DNA from: Paragordius varius
Taxonomy: Eukaryota; Nematomorpha
DNA length: 64,000 nucleotides
Assembly (NCBI GenBank): GCA_964247055.1
Contig: OZ176055.1
Location: 8,184,001 to 8,248,000, forward strand
Direction: 5' to 3'
The notes below the pieces were generated by a model. That model was given only the letters and a program-made list of their open reading frames with translations, had not been told where the DNA came from and made no database searches. Made by a program: the position numbers and the translations under genes. Positions within the stretch are counted from its first letter, which is position 1. Every line of letters starts with the position of its first letter. Shown here piece after piece: positions 61,608 through 64,000 of this stretch.

Positions 61608-64000
61608 TTACTTTCCTTTCACTATTTGTGACATTAAGTAATTGTAGGCTGTAGGCGGTTGAACAAATGCATTTTCCAATGGACCATATAAAATGCGATA
61701 TCTTGCCTTTATTTTTTCCAAATCTATCTGAAAAATCAATAGATTTTTTTAACATTTTTTAGCATGATAATTTTTTCATAAATCTAGGCAGTTTAAAATA
61801 TTTAAATTATATGTATTTATTTTTAAATGTAATCCATCTATTTATATATTTTTATAATAGTAACAATTGTACAAATACCTCAGATCGGGTAACAATAATC
61901 CAATTAATCAAGTCTTGGTGATTGGTATTAATTGCATGAGCCAAGTAATCGCAAAAATACTCAATACTATCTATAATGTACCAACCTAAACCATAATAAA
62001 AGGATTTGAATCTAAGAATTATCTCTAATTTATAAATAAACATTAAATTGATAGAGAAAATTTTTTAAAATTCAATATAAAGAATCGAATAAAGTTAATA
62101 TAAAAATTTGAAACTCAACACCCGACCTAAGCATCGGCGGGAATTATTTTACAAATTAAACGAAAAATATTATATTTGACGAGAAGAGAGTTTCGCTGGA
62201 ATTTATCAGTCAATGTGTTAAGAAAAATATATTTTTTGGCTATAAAAACAAATCTCATAAATTCAGATTTTATATTAAATTTGGAATATTAATGAAAATT
62301 TCGAAATAATTTATTGTCACAACTTTTTCACACTTTTTAATTTCCAATTTTTATTAACAATTTTACATATTGAAATATCAAATTTATCAGATGGTTAAAT
62401 TTAATTTTATAATATACAAACGGTTTTAACTATTTCTGGATAAAAACAAATATATGCCAATAAAATTGGACAAAGTTGAAAAAAATATTTTTACCATTTC
62501 ATATCAATTATCACGTTTATATATTTTTTGTTAAATAAGTTATTAAAAATATGGTAATGTATGTACCCCGTGCTAATAAGGCATGTTGAAATGGACCAGC
62601 ATAATTTTGTGAAATCGTTTCTGATAGGTCTAAATTAGTTATCTGAATAAAAGCAATTTAAGTTTATCTATGTATATACTTGTTTGTATTCTCTGATTAC
62701 GGACTTTATATGGTTAGGTTCCCGTTTAGTAAAAAGGTTAATGATAAATTCTTCATTTTGCCAACTTGAAAACTGTATGAAAAAAAGGCGTACAGCAAAA
62801 AAAGTTTCACGGACCAAACGTAAAAATATAAGGACAAATATTTTTTGTCAAAAGGCAGCTGTATTTTTTAAACTTGTAGTCATATATAATTCATTGTCTT
62901 AAAGTGCAAGTAGAAACTAAAATGTAACCTAGTAACACAATTAATATATATTCTACGATTGTAATTACGTAATTCTAGAAAAGATTAAGGGGTGTTTTGA
63001 AAAAAATATTCGTCTTTATGTTTTTACGTTTTGTCTGCATAAAATCAATTTTTACTGTATATAAAAGTTAAACTTTTATCAAAAATTCCACATCATTATC
63101 AATGCTATTCGTGTGATCGGATTTGTTGCTTTCGTTATAACTAGTACACAGTTTCAACAGGAATTTTTTTATGTTACCCGATGTGCGCCCAGATATTTTA
63201 TCTGTAAGGCTAATATTATACGTTGTCCCAAAGACATTTAGTAAATTTTCCATCTCCTGAATAAAATATATTATACCCCATTTATCTTTTCAGCAAATAC
63301 ATTTTATAACTGAAAAACAATATTTTTTAATTCAATGACAATATTTTTACCCAAAAGCAGTTTTTATTTAAAGGCAAAATCTATCATTCCAAAATTTTTT
63401 TTATATAAAATATAATTTAATAACAATAGGTTTGGGTAAACATTTTGCTAAAATTGTTTTTAAATAAATAAATTCGGAATATTATTCGATTGTTCAAAAA
63501 GTATTAAACTATCCAGTAAAAAATGTTGTTTTTTTTAACTTATATGCAGCCCCTATTAAATTTTAAAAAAGGTTAAATTAACACAAGTTAAAACATCTGC
63601 TGTTTTATAAAAAATTTAAAAAAACCATGTGAGTTCGTGAACATAAAATGCATAGTAATAGTCGATAATTTATATCAGAGTCTTGGTTGGATAGCGCAGT
63701 GAATATGGATGTTGCATCCCTCAGAGCAGTTTCTTGCATTAGAGAAAGCATAATTTTGCAAACACTGCTATTGACTTGAAAAGTCAATTCTGAATCCAGA
63801 TCCTATGTTGTTATTAAAGAAAACAATGCATAAAATTGGGTGGTATTAAAAATGACCTGATGTAATATTTACATTATAATAGATAAATGTATCTAGATTC
63901 TATGATACAAATGCTCAGCATCATCGAATTATAGCGCAAATTTTGCCATGTTCGATATGGAGCAATTACCAAAGTGTAAATATATTTCTTAAATGACTTG
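61608..64000 (-). CDS. Annexin, divergent (gene 2 of a tandem pair), 5' end outside the window
   Basis: Exons in transcript order. About 63620-63793 reads DLDSELTFQVNSSVCKIML then ALRDATSIFTALSNQDSDIN, a repeat-like D.KSEL...ALM...I..A pattern. About 63070-63255 reads YNISLTDKISGRTSGNIKKF, close to the annexin SLEKDIxxDTSGxFxxLL block. About 62570-62640 reads DLSETISQNYAGPFQHALL. About 61880-62040 reads DLINWIIVTRSE, and the final exon continues IDLEKIKARYRILYGPLENA to a stop at 61608. The last pair is the canonical R-SEIDL..I...Y...L motif of repeat 4. The gene lies head-to-tail about 380 bp upstream of the other annexin. N-terminal exons are probably beyond 64000 or unrecognised. Confidence 0.75.
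63850..64000 (-). repeat. MITE-3-like fragment, cut by the window edge
   Basis: Contains ATGCTCAGCATCATCGAATT, the inverse of the block near 2178 and 36285, and GAGCAATTACCAAAGTG, which resembles the inverse of a block near 35965. Confidence 0.45.

Noticed and set aside
1-64000. CRISPR arrays, bacterial operons, rRNA genes, retroviral or LTR elements
   Set aside because: None seen. No spaced direct-repeat array, no polycistronic layout, no rRNA core sequence, no capsid, envelope or LTR signature.

Overview
The window is AT-rich eukaryotic, and almost certainly animal, DNA. It carries shugoshin, DEPDC5, HMG-CoA lyase, FIG4, the complex I subunit NDUFS8, two annexins and a small VWC-type secreted protein, scattered among decayed DNA transposons, MITEs and LINEs. 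Its most distinctive trait is spliceosomal introns of only about 20-26 nt. They occur in at least five unrelated genes, and excising them restores well-conserved protein sequence. Introns that short are known to me in dicyemid mesozoans. A dicyemid, or possibly another reduced lophotrochozoan such as an orthonectid, is my best guess, but this is inference and not proven by the sequence.

Layout. 1-0.75 kb: minus-strand gene for a secreted precursor with dibasic and Gly-Arg-Lys sites. 1.85-2.66 kb: MITE with long terminal inverted repeats. 2.95-4.45 kb: degenerate satellite of about 165 bp. 5.7-6.3 kb: doubtful plus-strand exons. 6.97-14.61 kb: shugoshin (minus, 10 exons, 1279 aa). 14.8-18.75 kb: two copies of one MITE, one of them split by a hAT transposon. 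19.25-31.19 kb: DEPDC5 (plus), with a MITE in one intron and a nearly intact RTE-like LINE plus a perfect 54-bp inverted repeat in another. 31.3-34.24 kb: a MITE, a doubtful exon and a small unknown gene (minus). 34.5-38.4 kb: gene-poor repeats. 38.48-39.27 kb: VWC-domain secreted protein (plus), convergent with HMG-CoA lyase (minus, 39.45-45.74 kb), whose 3.9-kb intron holds LINE pieces and MITEs. 46.1-50.2 kb: MITE copies and a hAT transposon with a perfect 8-bp target duplication. 50.64-57.10 kb: FIG4 (minus). 57.15-57.82 kb: NDUFS8 (plus), head-to-head with FIG4, start codons 49 bp apart. 58.6-64 kb: two tandem annexin genes (minus), the upstream one running off the window.

No operon-like functional cluster is evident. 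DEPDC5 (GATOR1, amino-acid sensing) and FIG4 (PI(3,5)P2 turnover) both act at the lysosome, and HMGCL and NDUFS8 are both mitochondrial, but the pairs are interleaved and the association may be chance. Two introns (DEPDC5 and HMGCL) carry partial local duplications that include a 5' splice site. This suggests that some longer introns here grew from tiny ones by short-range duplication.
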